Shown here piece after piece: positions 22,169-30,947 of a DNA stretch of 64,000 nucleotides. Position 1 is the first letter of the stretch. Each line of letters opens with the position of its first letter. Origin of the DNA: Pseudomonas graminis (GTDB taxonomy: Bacteria; Pseudomonadota; Gammaproteobacteria; Pseudomonadales; Pseudomonadaceae); the NCBI RefSeq assembly GCF_013201545.1, contig NZ_CP053746.1, positions 1,016,501 through 1,080,500 on the forward strand. Direction: 5' to 3'. The notes beneath the pieces were generated by a model that was given only the letters and a program-made list of their open reading frames with translations, did no database searches and had not been told where the DNA came from. The position numbers and the translations under genes are program-made.

Positions 22169-22527
22169 GATGGCTCCCGGCGACTGGCCTGACGGTCGAT
22201 GAGTTTCTGCATCAGCCAGCCGGCGAAGGTCAGCGAGACCATCAGTGAAATCACCAGCGAGCCGACGATCGCCCAGAAGTCCTCGGCGATCTGGTCGGCG
22301 TACACCATCACACCCACGGCGGGCGGCACCAGCAGCAGCGGCAGGTATCGCAGCAGACTACTGGCGGCCAGGCTGATGGGTTCGCTGACTTCGCCCCGGG
22401 TCATCAGGTAAATCATCAGCAGCACCAGCCCGATGATCGGGCCGGGCAGGATCGAAAGAAACAGGTGGTTGAGCGCGGTTCCGATCAGTTGGAACAGCAC
22501 AAGCCAGGTCAGGCCTCTTAGCAACAT
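22165..22527 (-). CDS. CidA/LrgA family holin-like protein
   Basis: A 120-residue protein with four hydrophobic segments, the LrgA signature LPGPIIGLVLL and the PPAVGVMVY motif. The start at 22527 is backed by GGAG upstream; the longer frame has no support. It forms a two-gene unit with the LrgB partner. Confidence 0.93.
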   Translation of the reverse strand: MLLRGLTWLVLFQLIGTALNHLFLSILPGPIIGLVLLMIYLMTRGEVSEPISLAASSLLRYLPLLLVPPAVGVMVYADQIAEDFWAIVGSLVISLMVSLTFAGWLMQKLIDRQASRREPS

Positions 22528-22693
22528 AGAAAACTCCAGCAGATTCGCGGCGACATTATAGGCACGCCACCCGCGCTGCCTATGGGGTGGTATTCGCCAG
22601 TTGAGGGCACGTTGACCCGCGCAGTGGGGCGTGCTGATCTTCAATGCCAAGCAATAACAGCGCCGACGCCACCTCGTCGACTGCGGTTCAAAC

Positions 22694-22716
22694 TGTAGGA
22701 GTGAGCTTGCTCGCGA
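22694..22716. repeat. Single REP element
   Basis: One copy of the GTAGGAGTGAGCTTGCTCGC palindrome family lies between the cidA-like gene and maoC. Related copies occur near 25.9, 32.6, 51.5 and 60.7 kb. Confidence 0.85.
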
Positions 22717-22814
22717 TCTGACGCGAAGCGGCAGCAAACCTGCGAGCGCGTTGTGTCAGGGGGCCTGCCCGTAAAGATCCAGCGCAAAAACAATCACCCA
22801 CAAGGAGAGTAGCC

Positions 22815-23270
22815 ATGCCCCACGTACCCGTTGCAGCACTCAAAAGCTATGAAGGCAAGGACCTGGGATGTTCCGACTGGCTGACCATCGATCAGGCGCG
22901 CATCAATCTGTTTGCTGAAGCGACCGGCGACTTTCAATTCATCCACGTCGATCCGGTCAAAGCAGCCCAAACCCCGTTCGGATCGACCATCGCCCATGGC
23001 TTTCTGTCGCTGTCGCTGATCCCCAAACTGATGGAGTCCTTGATGGTCGTGCCCGAAGGCATGCAGATGGCGATCAACTATGGCCTGGACAGCGTGCGAT
23101 TCATTCAGCCGGTAAAAGTGGATTCGCGCGTTCGTCTAAAAGTCACGCTGGCGCAGGTCACCGAAAAGAAGCCCGGCCAATGGCTGCTCAAAGCCACGGC
23201 AACGCTTGAAATCGAAGGCCAGGACAAGCCCGCGTTCGTGGCTGAACCGCTTTCGCTGTGCTTCGTATAA
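22815..23270 (+). CDS. MaoC family dehydratase
   Basis: A hot-dog-fold protein of 151 residues, likely an (R)-specific enoyl-CoA hydratase or related dehydratase. The catalytic Asp/His region is seen in TGDFQFIHVDPVKA, followed by FGSTIAHGFLSLSL, the standard MaoC signature. The strong ribosome-binding site AAGGAGAG supports the start. It stands alone between repeats and the MORN gene, so the substrate cannot be read from context. Confidence 0.92.
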   Translation: MPHVPVAALKSYEGKDLGCSDWLTIDQARINLFAEATGDFQFIHVDPVKAAQTPFGSTIAHGFLSLSLIPKLMESLMVVPEGMQMAINYGLDSVRFIQPVKVDSRVRLKVTLAQVTEKKPGQWLLKATATLEIEGQDKPAFVAEPLSLCFV

Positions 23271-23313
23271 CCCCCGCCGCCTCTTCATAAAGCTTCCGCA
23301 AACCGTCCCGAAA

Positions 23314-23343
23314 CATGAAACAGTCGTAACAGACTGTTTCATG
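23314..23343. terminator. Perfect inverted repeat after maoC
   Basis: CATGAAACAGTC (23314-23325) pairs with GACTGTTTCATG (23332-23343) around a 6-base loop. There is no T tract. It could be a terminator-like structure or an operator upstream of the MORN-protease gene. Confidence 0.5.
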
Positions 23344-23442
23344 AGCGTTCCTCGCTGCGGCATACTCGCTGCGGCTGTGTGAGCGACTCGATACACGTAC
23401 GCGATCAGATCACGCCGAAACATCTTTTTTTCGGGATTTACC

Positions 23443-25137
23443 ATGCGCGCGTTTGCTCCTTTGGCCCTGACCTTCCTTCTTACCGCTTGCGGCGACGGCG
23501 AATCGCTGTTGCCCCCCGACGCTCGCCTGCCCGACGGCGGACGCTATCGCGGCGACGTGATCAATGGCGTGTTGCAGGGCAAAGGCCGGATCGATTACCC
23601 CAATGGCAGCTGGTACGCCGGGGAATTCAAGAGCGGGCAGTGGAACGGCCAGGGCGAGTGGCACGCCAGCAACGGTGACGTGTACCGCGGCGGTTTTCAG
23701 GACGGACTTTTCCACGGCCAGGGCTCGCTGACGACCAGCGCTGGCAGTTACGTCGGCGGCTACAAGCTGGGGCGACGCGACGGCGAAGGCACGCTTAAAG
23801 AGCACGGCATGAGTTATCGCGGCGAGTTCAAGGCCGACCTCTATGACGGCGCCGGTCATCTGGAACTGGACGACGGCAGCGAGTACCAGGGCCAGTTCGC
23901 CCACGGCAAACCCAACGGCGAGGGCCAGCGCAACGATTCGGCGGGCAACCAGTTCAGCGGCAAGTTTGTCGACGGCCAGCTTGAAGGCACGGGCAATTTC
24001 AACAGCGCCGATGGCGATCAGTACGTCGGCGGCTTCCATAACAACCAGCTCAATGGTCGCGGTCGCTACGAAAACGCCGATGGCGACGTCTGGTCAGGGC
24101 AGTTCAAGGACGGCGCGTTCACGGGCAAGGGCGAGTTGATCGGCACCGACGGCACGCGCTATCAGGGCGATTTCAAAAACTGGCGCTTCTCGGGCGCAGG
24201 CAGCCTTAAGCTGCCGGACGGCAGCATGTACATCGGGCAGTTCGAGAACGACAACTACCAAGGCAGTGGCGTGCTGACCACCGCGGACGGCGAAGTCCAG
24301 AGTGGCACGTGGTCCAACGGCCAGCGGGTGCGCGACGCCGCCGGCAAGCTGCTGCCGGATCCGCTGGAAATCGGCTTGCTTGCCCAGGGCACCCTCGTCG
24401 AGAAAGCCCTCGCTGCCGTGCCCGCCTCCACGCCGGCCATCGAGCTCTACAGCCTCGTCGTTGGTGGTGATGGCAAACAGAGCGTTTTCCTGCGCGAGGC
24501 CGATTACGTTAACAAGCTGCTCGCGACGCGCTTCGGTGCGTTCGGCCAGATCACGCTGGTCAACCACCGCGACCACATGGGTGATCGCCCGCTGGCGACG
24601 CGCGAGACCATCAGCCGCGCCGTGCAAACGCTGGCCAAGCGCAGTGGCCCGGAAGATTTGATCTTTATTTACCTGACCAGCCACGGCACCCATGAACACG
24701 AGCTGGTGCTGGATCAGCCGCGTCTGGAGCTGTCCGACCTGCCCGCCAATGAAATGGCCGGCGTGCTGGCTCCGCTGAAGAATCGCGACAAGGTGGTGGT
24801 GATTTCCGCCTGCTATTCGGGCGGTTTCATCCCGGCGATCAAGGACGAGCGGACCATGGTGATAACCGCCTCACGTGAAGATCGAGTGTCGTTCGGCTGC
24901 TCTGAGGAAGCTGATTTCACTTATTTCGGCGAGGCGCTGTTCGGCAAGGCACTGGTGGAAACCGACGATCTGGTGCAAGCGTTCAATGAGGCAAAAGACA
25001 TCGTCGCCCAGCGTGAGACGGACGAAAGCTTCGAAGCCTCCGAGCCGCAGATGTGGGCGCCGAAAGGCGTGGTCACCCATTGGCGGCAGTTGCGTAAAAG
25101 TCAGGCGGAGCGCGCGCTGAATACCGTTCGACGCTGA
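23443..25137 (+). CDS. MORN-repeat lipoprotein with C13 (legumain/caspase-like) protease domain
   Basis: A 564-residue protein with three parts. A lipoprotein signal ends in FLLTACGDG, so the protein is probably anchored on the outside of a membrane. About twelve MORN repeats (about 32-300, of the form YxGxFxxGxxxGxG) follow. The C-terminal part (about 325-550) matches peptidase C13: His414 in LTSHGTH and Cys457 in VISACYSGG form the expected catalytic pair, each after a hydrophobic strand. MORN arrays often bind lipids or proteins. No partner is evident in the flanking genes. Substrate unknown. Confidence 0.88.
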   Translation: MRAFAPLALTFLLTACGDGESLLPPDARLPDGGRYRGDVINGVLQGKGRIDYPNGSWYAGEFKSGQWNGQGEWHASNGDVYRGGFQDGLFHGQGSLTTSAGSYVGGYKLGRRDGEGTLKEHGMSYRGEFKADLYDGAGHLELDDGSEYQGQFAHGKPNGEGQRNDSAGNQFSGKFVDGQLEGTGNFNSADGDQYVGGFHNNQLNGRGRYENADGDVWSGQFKDGAFTGKGELIGTDGTRYQGDFKNWRFSGAGSLKLPDGSMYIGQFENDNYQGSGVLTTADGEVQSGTWSNGQRVRDAAGKLLPDPLEIGLLAQGTLVEKALAAVPASTPAIELYSLVVGGDGKQSVFLREADYVNKLLATRFGAFGQITLVNHRDHMGDRPLATRETISRAVQTLAKRSGPEDLIFIYLTSHGTHEHELVLDQPRLELSDLPANEMAGVLAPLKNRDKVVVISACYSGGFIPAIKDERTMVITASREDRVSFGCSEEADFTYFGEALFGKALVETDDLVQAFNEAKDIVAQRETDESFEASEPQMWAPKGVVTHWRQLRKSQAERALNTVRR

Positions 25138-25260
25138 GTGCTCAGGCGTAAACGCGGGGGCGCATGAACATTTCATGTGTTTTTGTGAAACCCTCCCGCT
25201 CCGCCCGCAGTCTGTTCCGGTACAGCGCCTATGCTTGTGGCGTATCAAGGGAGAAAGATC

Positions 25261-25902
25261 ATGTACTTGACGCCTCAGCACATTTTGCTTGCCGGAGCTA
25301 CCGGATTGACTGGCGAGCACTTGCTCGACCGCCTGCTCAACGAACCCACTGTCACCCGCGTTCTCGCCCCCAGCCGTCGTCCTCTGGCTGAACATCCACG
25401 CCTGGAAAACCCTGTCGGCGAGCTTCAAAGCTTGCTGCCCGCACTTGAAGGCCCCATCGACATCGCCTTCTGCTGCCTGGGCACCACCATTAAACAGGCT
25501 GGCTCGCAGGAGGCGTTCCGGGCGGTCGATCTGGACATGGTCGTGGCGTTCGGCAAACGTGCCCGCGAGTTGGGCGCGCGCCACCTGCTGGTGATCAGCG
25601 CCGTGAATGCCGACCCGGAGTCGAGCATCTTTTACAGCCGCGTCAAAGGCGAGATGGAAGAAGCGCTGAAGCTTCAGGGCTGGCCGCAACTGACCATCGC
25701 CCAGCCGTCATTGTTGATTGGCGAGCGGCAGGATCAACGGTTTGTGGAGCAACTGGCCGCGCCGATTGCCAAGCTGATTCCCGGCAAATACGGCGGTATC
25801 GAAGCCTGCAACCTTGCCCGCGCGCTATGGCGTCTGGCGCTGGAAGAACAGGACGGCGTGCGGGTTGTGGAATCGGATGATTTGCGGCGGTTGGGGAAAT
25901 GA
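25261..25902 (+). CDS. NAD(P)-binding oxidoreductase (TIP30-like, atypical SDR)
   Basis: A 213-residue Rossmann protein with the nucleotide-binding motif [13 protein letters not shown]. The segments [14 protein letters not shown] and [19 protein letters not shown] resemble the atypical short-chain group of the HTATIP2/TIP30 type. The start at 25261 is preceded by AGGGAG. It is a single gene after the MORN-protease gene. Substrate unknown. Confidence 0.88.
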   Translation: MYLTPQHILLAGATGLTGEHLLDRLLNEPTVTRVLAPSRRPLAEHPRLENPVGELQSLLPALEGPIDIAFCCLGTTIKQAGSQEAFRAVDLDMVVAFGKRARELGARHLLVISAVNADPESSIFYSRVKGEMEEALKLQGWPQLTIAQPSLLIGERQDQRFVEQLAAPIAKLIPGKYGGIEACNLARALWRLALEEQDGVRVVESDDLRRLGK

Positions 25903-25933
25903 CTGAGCACTGCTCAAGCTGACAGCAAAACTG

Positions 25934-26022
25934 TGTAGAAGTGAGCTTGCTCGCGAACGCGTTTTGACAGTCACCCTTTAAGGGCCGGTAACACCGCAAT
26001 CGCGAGCAAGCTCACTCCTACA
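25934..26022. repeat. REPIN (paired inverted REP elements)
   Basis: A REP copy at 25934-25956 and its inverted copy at 26000-26022 are separated by 43 bases, a typical mobile REP doublet. It lies between two convergent genes. Confidence 0.9.
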
Positions 26023-26039
26023 GAGATCGCCGATCGGAA

Positions 26040-26327
26040 TTACATCCCGCCCGTAGCCTGAAACCCCACACCCAGCGCGGTCAGGATCGACAGCGGCAGC
26101 AGCAGCGTGTCGAGCAGCGCGCTGCCGGGCAGGTCGAGCATCGGGTATTTCGGCGCCTCGGTGCCGAAGCGATCCTTCTCGCAGCAGCCGCCTTCGATGG
26201 CGTACAGATCCAGTCGCGTCCCGGCGTAAACCACCGGCGCGCCGGGTTGATTGGCGTCGAGGGTGCGCACGGTCGAGCAGCCTGTGGTCAGCAACAGACC
26301 CAGCGCAATGACGACGAGCTTATTCAT
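26040..26327 (-). CDS. YceK/YidQ family lipoprotein
   Basis: A small lipoprotein of 95 residues: signal [17 protein letters not shown] with Cys17 lipidated, then the YceK-family segments [12 protein letters not shown] and [17 protein letters not shown]. The start at 26327 overlaps ubiX by 8 bases. Function unknown; it is the last gene of the mpl-ubiX unit. Confidence 0.88.
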   Translation of the reverse strand: MNKLVVIALGLLLTTGCSTVRTLDANQPGAPVVYAGTRLDLYAIEGGCCEKDRFGTEAPKYPMLDLPGSALLDTLLLPLSILTALGVGFQATGGM

Positions 26328-26949
26328 CAGCGCCAAAGTGATGCTCGCCCCAACGCGGCAGCATGTCCTGCGGGATGTTAAGCAGATTGAGAATCCGCGC
26401 GACGACGAAATCCACCAGATCGTCGATCGTCTGCGGCTGGTGATAGAAACCGGGCGATGCCGGCAGAATCACCGCGCCCATGTTCGACAGCTTGAGCATG
26501 TTCTCCAGATGAATGCTGGAAAACGGCGCCTCGCGGGGCACCAGAATCAACTGCCGACGCTCCTTCAACGTTACGTCTGCGGCGCGCTCGATCAGGTTGT
26601 TGCAGGCGCCCGTGGCGATTGCCGACAACGTCCCGGTCGAACACGGCACCACGACCATCGCACTCGGCGAACCGGAACCGGACGCCACCGGCGACATCCA
26701 GTCTTCCTTGCCGTAGACCCGAATCTGGCCCGCGGTCGCGCCGGTGTATTCGTTCAGGAACGCCTGCATCATCTGCGGCTTTGGCGGCAGGTTGACGTCG
26801 GTTTCCGTGGCCATGACCAGCTGCGCGGCCTTGGAGATGAGGAAATGCACTTCGCGGTCTTCGCGCACCAGGCAGTCCAGCAGGCGCAGGCCGTATTGCG
26901 CGCCGGACGCGCCGGTCATCGCCAGGGTGATGCGTTCCGGGCCGCTCAT
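26320..26949 (-). CDS. ubiX: Flavin prenyltransferase UbiX
   Basis: Joins dimethylallyl phosphate to FMN to make prenylated FMN, the cofactor of UbiD decarboxylase in ubiquinone synthesis. Signatures: [14 protein letters not shown] at the start, [15 protein letters not shown] and [15 protein letters not shown]. Length 209. It overlaps mpl by ATGA. Confidence 0.96.
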   Translation of the reverse strand: MSGPERITLAMTGASGAQYGLRLLDCLVREDREVHFLISKAAQLVMATETDVNLPPKPQMMQAFLNEYTGATAGQIRVYGKEDWMSPVASGSGSPSAMVVVPCSTGTLSAIATGACNNLIERAADVTLKERRQLILVPREAPFSSIHLENMLKLSNMGAVILPASPGFYHQPQTIDDLVDFVVARILNLLNIPQDMLPRWGEHHFGADE

Positions 26950-28295
26950 TGCAGGGCCTCCGCAAGTTTGCCGTGCAGGCCGCCGAAGCCGCCGTTGCTC
27001 ATGATGACTACATGGGCGCCGGGCACAGCCTGGTTTTTCACCAGATCAATGATGCCGTCGAGGCTGTCGCAGACCAACGATGGAATGGTGCACTGGGCCG
27101 CTGTTCCCGCCAGATCCCAACCCAGATTGGCCGGCGCATACCAGACCACCTGGTCAGCTTGAACAACGCTTTCCGGCAGACCGTCGCGGTGGGCGCCGAG
27201 CTTCATGGAGTTGGAACGCGGCTCGACGATGGCGATGATCGGCGCATCGCCGACCTTCTTGCGCAGACCGTCCAGCGTGGTGGCGATGGCGGTCGGGTGG
27301 TGGGCGAAGTCGTCGTAGATGATGATGCCGCGCACCTCGGCGACCTTTTCCATGCGCCGCTTCACGCTCTTGAACGCACTCAACGCGTCGACGCCCTGCT
27401 GCGGCACCACGCCAACGTGGCGGGCGGCGGCGAGGGTCGCCAAGGCATTGGCAACGTTGTGCTGGCCGGTCATGGCCCAGTCAACGACGCCTTGGACCGC
27501 ACCTTCAAACAGCACTTCGAACCTCGAGCCGTCTTCGCTGAGCAGGTTCGCCTGCCATTGACCGCCCTCGCCCGTGGTCTGCACCGGCGTCCAGCAGCCC
27601 ATCTGAATTACGCGCTCAAGTGCGGGCTCGGTGGTCGGGTGAATGACCAGGCCTTCGCTCGGAATGGTGCGCACGAGGTGGTGGAACTGCCGCTCGATGG
27701 CCGGGAGATCAGGGAAGATGTCGGCGTGATCGAATTCCAGGTTGTTGAGGATGGCGGTGCGCGGGCCGTAATGGACGAACTTGGAGCGCTTGTCGAAGAA
27801 GGCGCTGTCGTATTCATCCGCCTCGACGACAAAGAACGGCGTATCGCCTAGCCGCGCCGAGACATCGAAGTTCTGCGGCACGCCGCCGATCAGGAAGCCC
27901 GGGGCCATGCCGGCGTGTTCCAACACCCAGGCGAGCATGCTGCTGGTGGTGGTTTTGCCGTGGGTGCCTGCAACGGCGAGCACCCAGCGACCGCGAAGGA
28001 CGTGATCGGCCAGCCACTGCGGCCCGGAAACATAAGGCAGGCCCTTGTTCAGGACATATTCGACCGCGGGATTGCCGCGTGACATGGCGTTGCCGACCAC
28101 CACCAGATCCGGTGCCGGTTCGAGGTGCGAAGGGTCGTAACCCTGCATCAACTGAATGCCCTGCGCTTCGAGCTGCGTGCTCATCGGCGGGTAGACGTTG
28201 GCATCGGAGCCCGTGACTTTATGGCCCAGATCCTTGGCGAGCACCGCCAGCGACCCCATGAACGTGCCGCAGATACCCAGAATATGAATGTGCAT
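26946..28295 (-). CDS. mpl: UDP-N-acetylmuramate:L-alanyl-gamma-D-glutamyl-meso-diaminopimelate ligase
   Basis: Recycles the murein tripeptide by ligating it to UDP-MurNAc. It belongs to the Mur ligase family: ATP-binding [11 protein letters not shown], the central domain and the C-terminal [15 protein letters not shown] segment. The opening [14 protein letters not shown] is diagnostic of Mpl and separates it from MurC. Length 449. It is followed by ubiX. Confidence 0.96.
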   Translation of the reverse strand: MHIHILGICGTFMGSLAVLAKDLGHKVTGSDANVYPPMSTQLEAQGIQLMQGYDPSHLEPAPDLVVVGNAMSRGNPAVEYVLNKGLPYVSGPQWLADHVLRGRWVLAVAGTHGKTTTSSMLAWVLEHAGMAPGFLIGGVPQNFDVSARLGDTPFFVVEADEYDSAFFDKRSKFVHYGPRTAILNNLEFDHADIFPDLPAIERQFHHLVRTIPSEGLVIHPTTEPALERVIQMGCWTPVQTTGEGGQWQANLLSEDGSRFEVLFEGAVQGVVDWAMTGQHNVANALATLAAARHVGVVPQQGVDALSAFKSVKRRMEKVAEVRGIIIYDDFAHHPTAIATTLDGLRKKVGDAPIIAIVEPRSNSMKLGAHRDGLPESVVQADQVVWYAPANLGWDLAGTAAQCTIPSLVCDSLDGIIDLVKNQAVPGAHVVIMSNGGFGGLHGKLAEALQ

Positions 28296-28383
28296 GACCG
28301 ACCTCTTAGAACATGGGCCGCAGGTTAGCGTAGAAGGCAGTGGATGCGCACGGGGGAATTACCGAGAGCGAGTGAACGCCATG

Positions 28384-28669
28384 GTAGAACCGGCTTTAGC
28401 CGGGAAGACGTCGAGCGCTACGCAGCAGAACTGATGGCGATCACACCGGCCTCTTCCCGGCTGAAGCCGGTCCCACTAAAAGACCGCGTGCACATTGCAG
28501 AATTGATGGTGCCCACACTGGCCTCTTCCCGGCTGAAGCCGGTCCCACTATAAGACTGCGTGCACACTGCAGAATTGATGGTGTTCATGAAGGCCTCTTC
28601 CCGGCTAAAGCCGGTCCTACTGGCTGAACGCGACGCCCTAGTGGGACCGGCTTTAGCCGGGAAGGCGTC
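28384..28669. repeat. Cluster of five REP-like units with a 72-bp tandem array
   Basis: Five copies of a palindromic core (CGGCTTTAGCCGG or CGGCTGAAGCCGG) occur at 28384-28412, 28448-28477, 28520-28549, 28592-28621 and 28641-28669. The second to fourth are in direct orientation at exact 72-base steps and share the intervening GTGCACA-TGCAGAATTGATGGTG sequence. The first and last are inverted. The frames across them only repeat the peptide TGFSREEA and are not genes. This fills the 429-base gap between mpl and the AcoR-type gene. Confidence 0.92.
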
Positions 28670-28724
28670 AGGTGCCACGCCGCAGTATCGAGAGAACTCA
28701 CACCGGTCTCATCCACCCAGGATT

Positions 28725-30635
28725 TCAGCGATTAATCCCATGCTTGCGCAGCTTTCTGTACAGCGTATTCCGGCTCACCCCCAGCTCCCGGGCGGCGTGG
28801 GTCATGTGCCAGCGTTGGGTTTCCAGAGTAGCGATGAGCGCTGCACGTTCAGCGTCTTCCAACGGCGAATGGGCCTCATCGGGCTTGATCTGCGCGCTGC
28901 CCTGCCGAATCGCCACCGGCAGATCATCAAAACCAATCCGCCCCTCATCACACAGCGCCGCCAGGGTCCGCAGCACGTTGCGCATCTGCCGCACGTTGCC
29001 GGGCCAGTTAAAGTCCAGCAGCGCCTGCCTGGCCTTCGCCTCAATGACAATCGAAAGCCCATCCGCCTCCTGCTCCAGCAGAAACGCCAGCAACTGAGCC
29101 TTATCACTCCGGTCTCTCAACGGCGGCAAGGCGATTTCCAGGCCGTTGAGCCGGTAAAACAGATCCTCGCGAAAGCTGCCGTCCTCCACCCGCTCCAGCA
29201 GGTTCCGGTGGGTCGCGCTGATCAGTCGGACATCCACCGCTTGCGGCTCTCCGCCAATCGGCACTACCAATCGATCTTCCAGCACGCGCAGTAACCGTGT
29301 CTGCAGGGCCACCGGCATGTCGCCGATCTCATCCAGAAACAACGTGCCGCCATCGGCCTGTTGCAACTTGCCGCGCATGCCTTCCTTGCGCGCGCCGGTA
29401 AAGCTGCCGCCGCGGTAGCCGAACAGCTCGCTCTCGATCAGGCTTTCCGGAATGGCCGCGCAGTTCAGCGCCACGAACGGCTTGGCGGAGCGCTGACTCG
29501 CCTGATGCACTGCCTTGGCAAACGCCTCCTTGCCAGAGCCCGTTTCACCGTTGATCAGCAACGGCACGTCGCGCTCGAATACCTTCAGCGCGCGACGGAA
29601 ATCAGTTTGCAGCAACGCGTCGCCCAGGCAGATGTCGTTCGAAGGGAGCGGTACAGCCAACTTGCTGACCACCGGAGTAACAAGACCCTTCAGCTCGGCG
29701 CGGGATTGCCCACGCAGCACGGCGAAGAATCCACGCCCGTCCCGGGTACGCAGTGGCCAACTGGCGGCAGCATCCGGCGAAGCGCGGCTCAGCAGTTCAT
29801 CCAGCGAGCAGTCAAACAACGATTCCACGCCCTGCCCCACCAGATCACCACGGCTCAGGCCCAGCAGATTCAGCGCGCTCTGGTTCAGCGCACTGACGCG
29901 GCCCGCGCCGTCGAACGCCAGCAGCCCTTCACTGAACAAACCGACCGCGCCGGCCTGAAGATGAAATCGCAGCAGCCACTGATCGTCGAAGTGGCGCAGG
30001 AAATAGCTGCTTTCGATCATTTTTGCCGACAGATTCACCAGCGCCATGGTGTGAAACTGGCTCTGCCGGGACACGTCGTGACGGGCCGAAGAAACGTCCA
30101 GCACCGCAAGCAGATCGCCATGGGGATCGAACACCGGGCTCGCTGAGCAGGTCAGCCCGGTGTGGCGGCCGCGAAAATGCTCGTCGCGATGGATCGTCAC
30201 CGACTGACGCTCGACCAGGCAGGTGCCGATGCCGTTGGTGCCCTCCCGCGCCTCGCTCCAGTCGGCCCCCAGCCAGAGGCCCGCACGCTCGAAAATCCGT
30301 CGGTCCCCAGGCTCGGTCACGCAGTTCAGGATGATTCCGCGGGCATCGGTCAGCAGCACCGCACTGCCGCCCGCAAGCTGACGGTGCAGGCTGTTCATCT
30401 CGTCGCCGGCGATGGTCAGGACCTGCTGCAACTGCTCGCGACTCTCCAGCACCCGCGCATGTTCAAGCACGGTGGGCGCCATGGCTTGCGCGGGGTCGAG
30501 GTGATAATCCTCCAGGCACCGCAACCATGAACGGGCAATGGAAGGATCGGCGCCGGGGCCGTATTGATGGGGCGTTTTGCCTTGGGTAACGGTCAGCACT
30601 TGTTCGGCGTGGCGCGTCAGGTGATTGCTGTGCAT
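28725..30635 (-). CDS. Sigma-54-dependent transcriptional activator (AcoR family)
   Basis: A 636-residue bacterial enhancer-binding protein. An N-terminal sensor (about 60-320) is GAF-like (GTNGIGTCLVERQSV, CSASPVFDPHGDLL) followed by a PAS-like segment. The AAA+ domain has Walker A GETGSGKE, ELFGYRGGSFTGA as the sigma-54 contact loop, and LFLDEIGDMP as Walker B. A Fis-type helix-turn-helix ends the protein (SRNTLYRKLRKHG). The loop reads GSFTGA instead of the usual GAFTGA. It is divergent from an aldehyde dehydrogenase with a -24/-12 promoter, its likely target. Confidence 0.93.
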   Translation of the reverse strand: MHSNHLTRHAEQVLTVTQGKTPHQYGPGADPSIARSWLRCLEDYHLDPAQAMAPTVLEHARVLESREQLQQVLTIAGDEMNSLHRQLAGGSAVLLTDARGIILNCVTEPGDRRIFERAGLWLGADWSEAREGTNGIGTCLVERQSVTIHRDEHFRGRHTGLTCSASPVFDPHGDLLAVLDVSSARHDVSRQSQFHTMALVNLSAKMIESSYFLRHFDDQWLLRFHLQAGAVGLFSEGLLAFDGAGRVSALNQSALNLLGLSRGDLVGQGVESLFDCSLDELLSRASPDAAASWPLRTRDGRGFFAVLRGQSRAELKGLVTPVVSKLAVPLPSNDICLGDALLQTDFRRALKVFERDVPLLINGETGSGKEAFAKAVHQASQRSAKPFVALNCAAIPESLIESELFGYRGGSFTGARKEGMRGKLQQADGGTLFLDEIGDMPVALQTRLLRVLEDRLVVPIGGEPQAVDVRLISATHRNLLERVEDGSFREDLFYRLNGLEIALPPLRDRSDKAQLLAFLLEQEADGLSIVIEAKARQALLDFNWPGNVRQMRNVLRTLAALCDEGRIGFDDLPVAIRQGSAQIKPDEAHSPLEDAERAALIATLETQRWHMTHAARELGVSRNTLYRKLRKHGINR

Positions 30636-30738
30636 TTTTATTCTTCATCCTGAGCCGGGGCTCTGCGGAGGATTTGCGACTCAGCATCCTCCTCGCCCGG
30701 ATTCATTGCAATGCTGCGAAAGGCGGGGTCCGCCAAGC

Positions 30739-30770
30739 TGTCACGCAAAGGGTACAAAGTGTCACCTTTG
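30739..30770. promoter_or_regulatory. Candidate upstream activator site for the AcoR-type regulator
   Basis: TGTCAC occurs at 30739-30744 and 30760-30765, 21 bases apart (two helical turns). CAAAGG/CCTTTG (30746-30751 and 30765-30770) forms an inverted repeat. The site lies about 85-115 bases upstream of the sigma-54 promoter, a normal enhancer distance. Confidence 0.5.
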
Positions 30771-30852
30771 CCGCCCCGCTGTTGATACACCACTCGGGCA
30801 TCAACACAGGATTCATCGACAAAACCCCGATAAACCGGGGACCGGACGGCAG

Positions 30853-30868
30853 TGGCCCGCGCTTTGCT
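30853..30868 (+). promoter_or_regulatory. Sigma-54 (-24/-12) promoter of the aldehyde dehydrogenase gene
   Basis: TGGCCCG-CGCT-TTGCT matches the consensus TGGCACG-N4-TTGCW with one mismatch. Both the GG and GC dinucleotides and the spacing are correct. Transcription would start near 30880, about 70 bases before the gene. Confidence 0.8.
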
Positions 30869-30947
30869 CTACGCTCTAGCCATGCGACCTAGTCATGCGC
30901 CGCAACGCGTTATCCCCAGACAATCACAAGACCAGGAGATATTCACC

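Noticed and set aside
28448..28621. CRISPR-like array
   Set aside because: The spacers between the repeats are themselves near-identical, the repeat is a REP-type palindrome, and no cas gene is present.
28418..28678. 86-codon frame with repeated TGFSREEA peptide
   Set aside because: The peptide repeat is only the translation of the 72-bp DNA repeat; no start signal.
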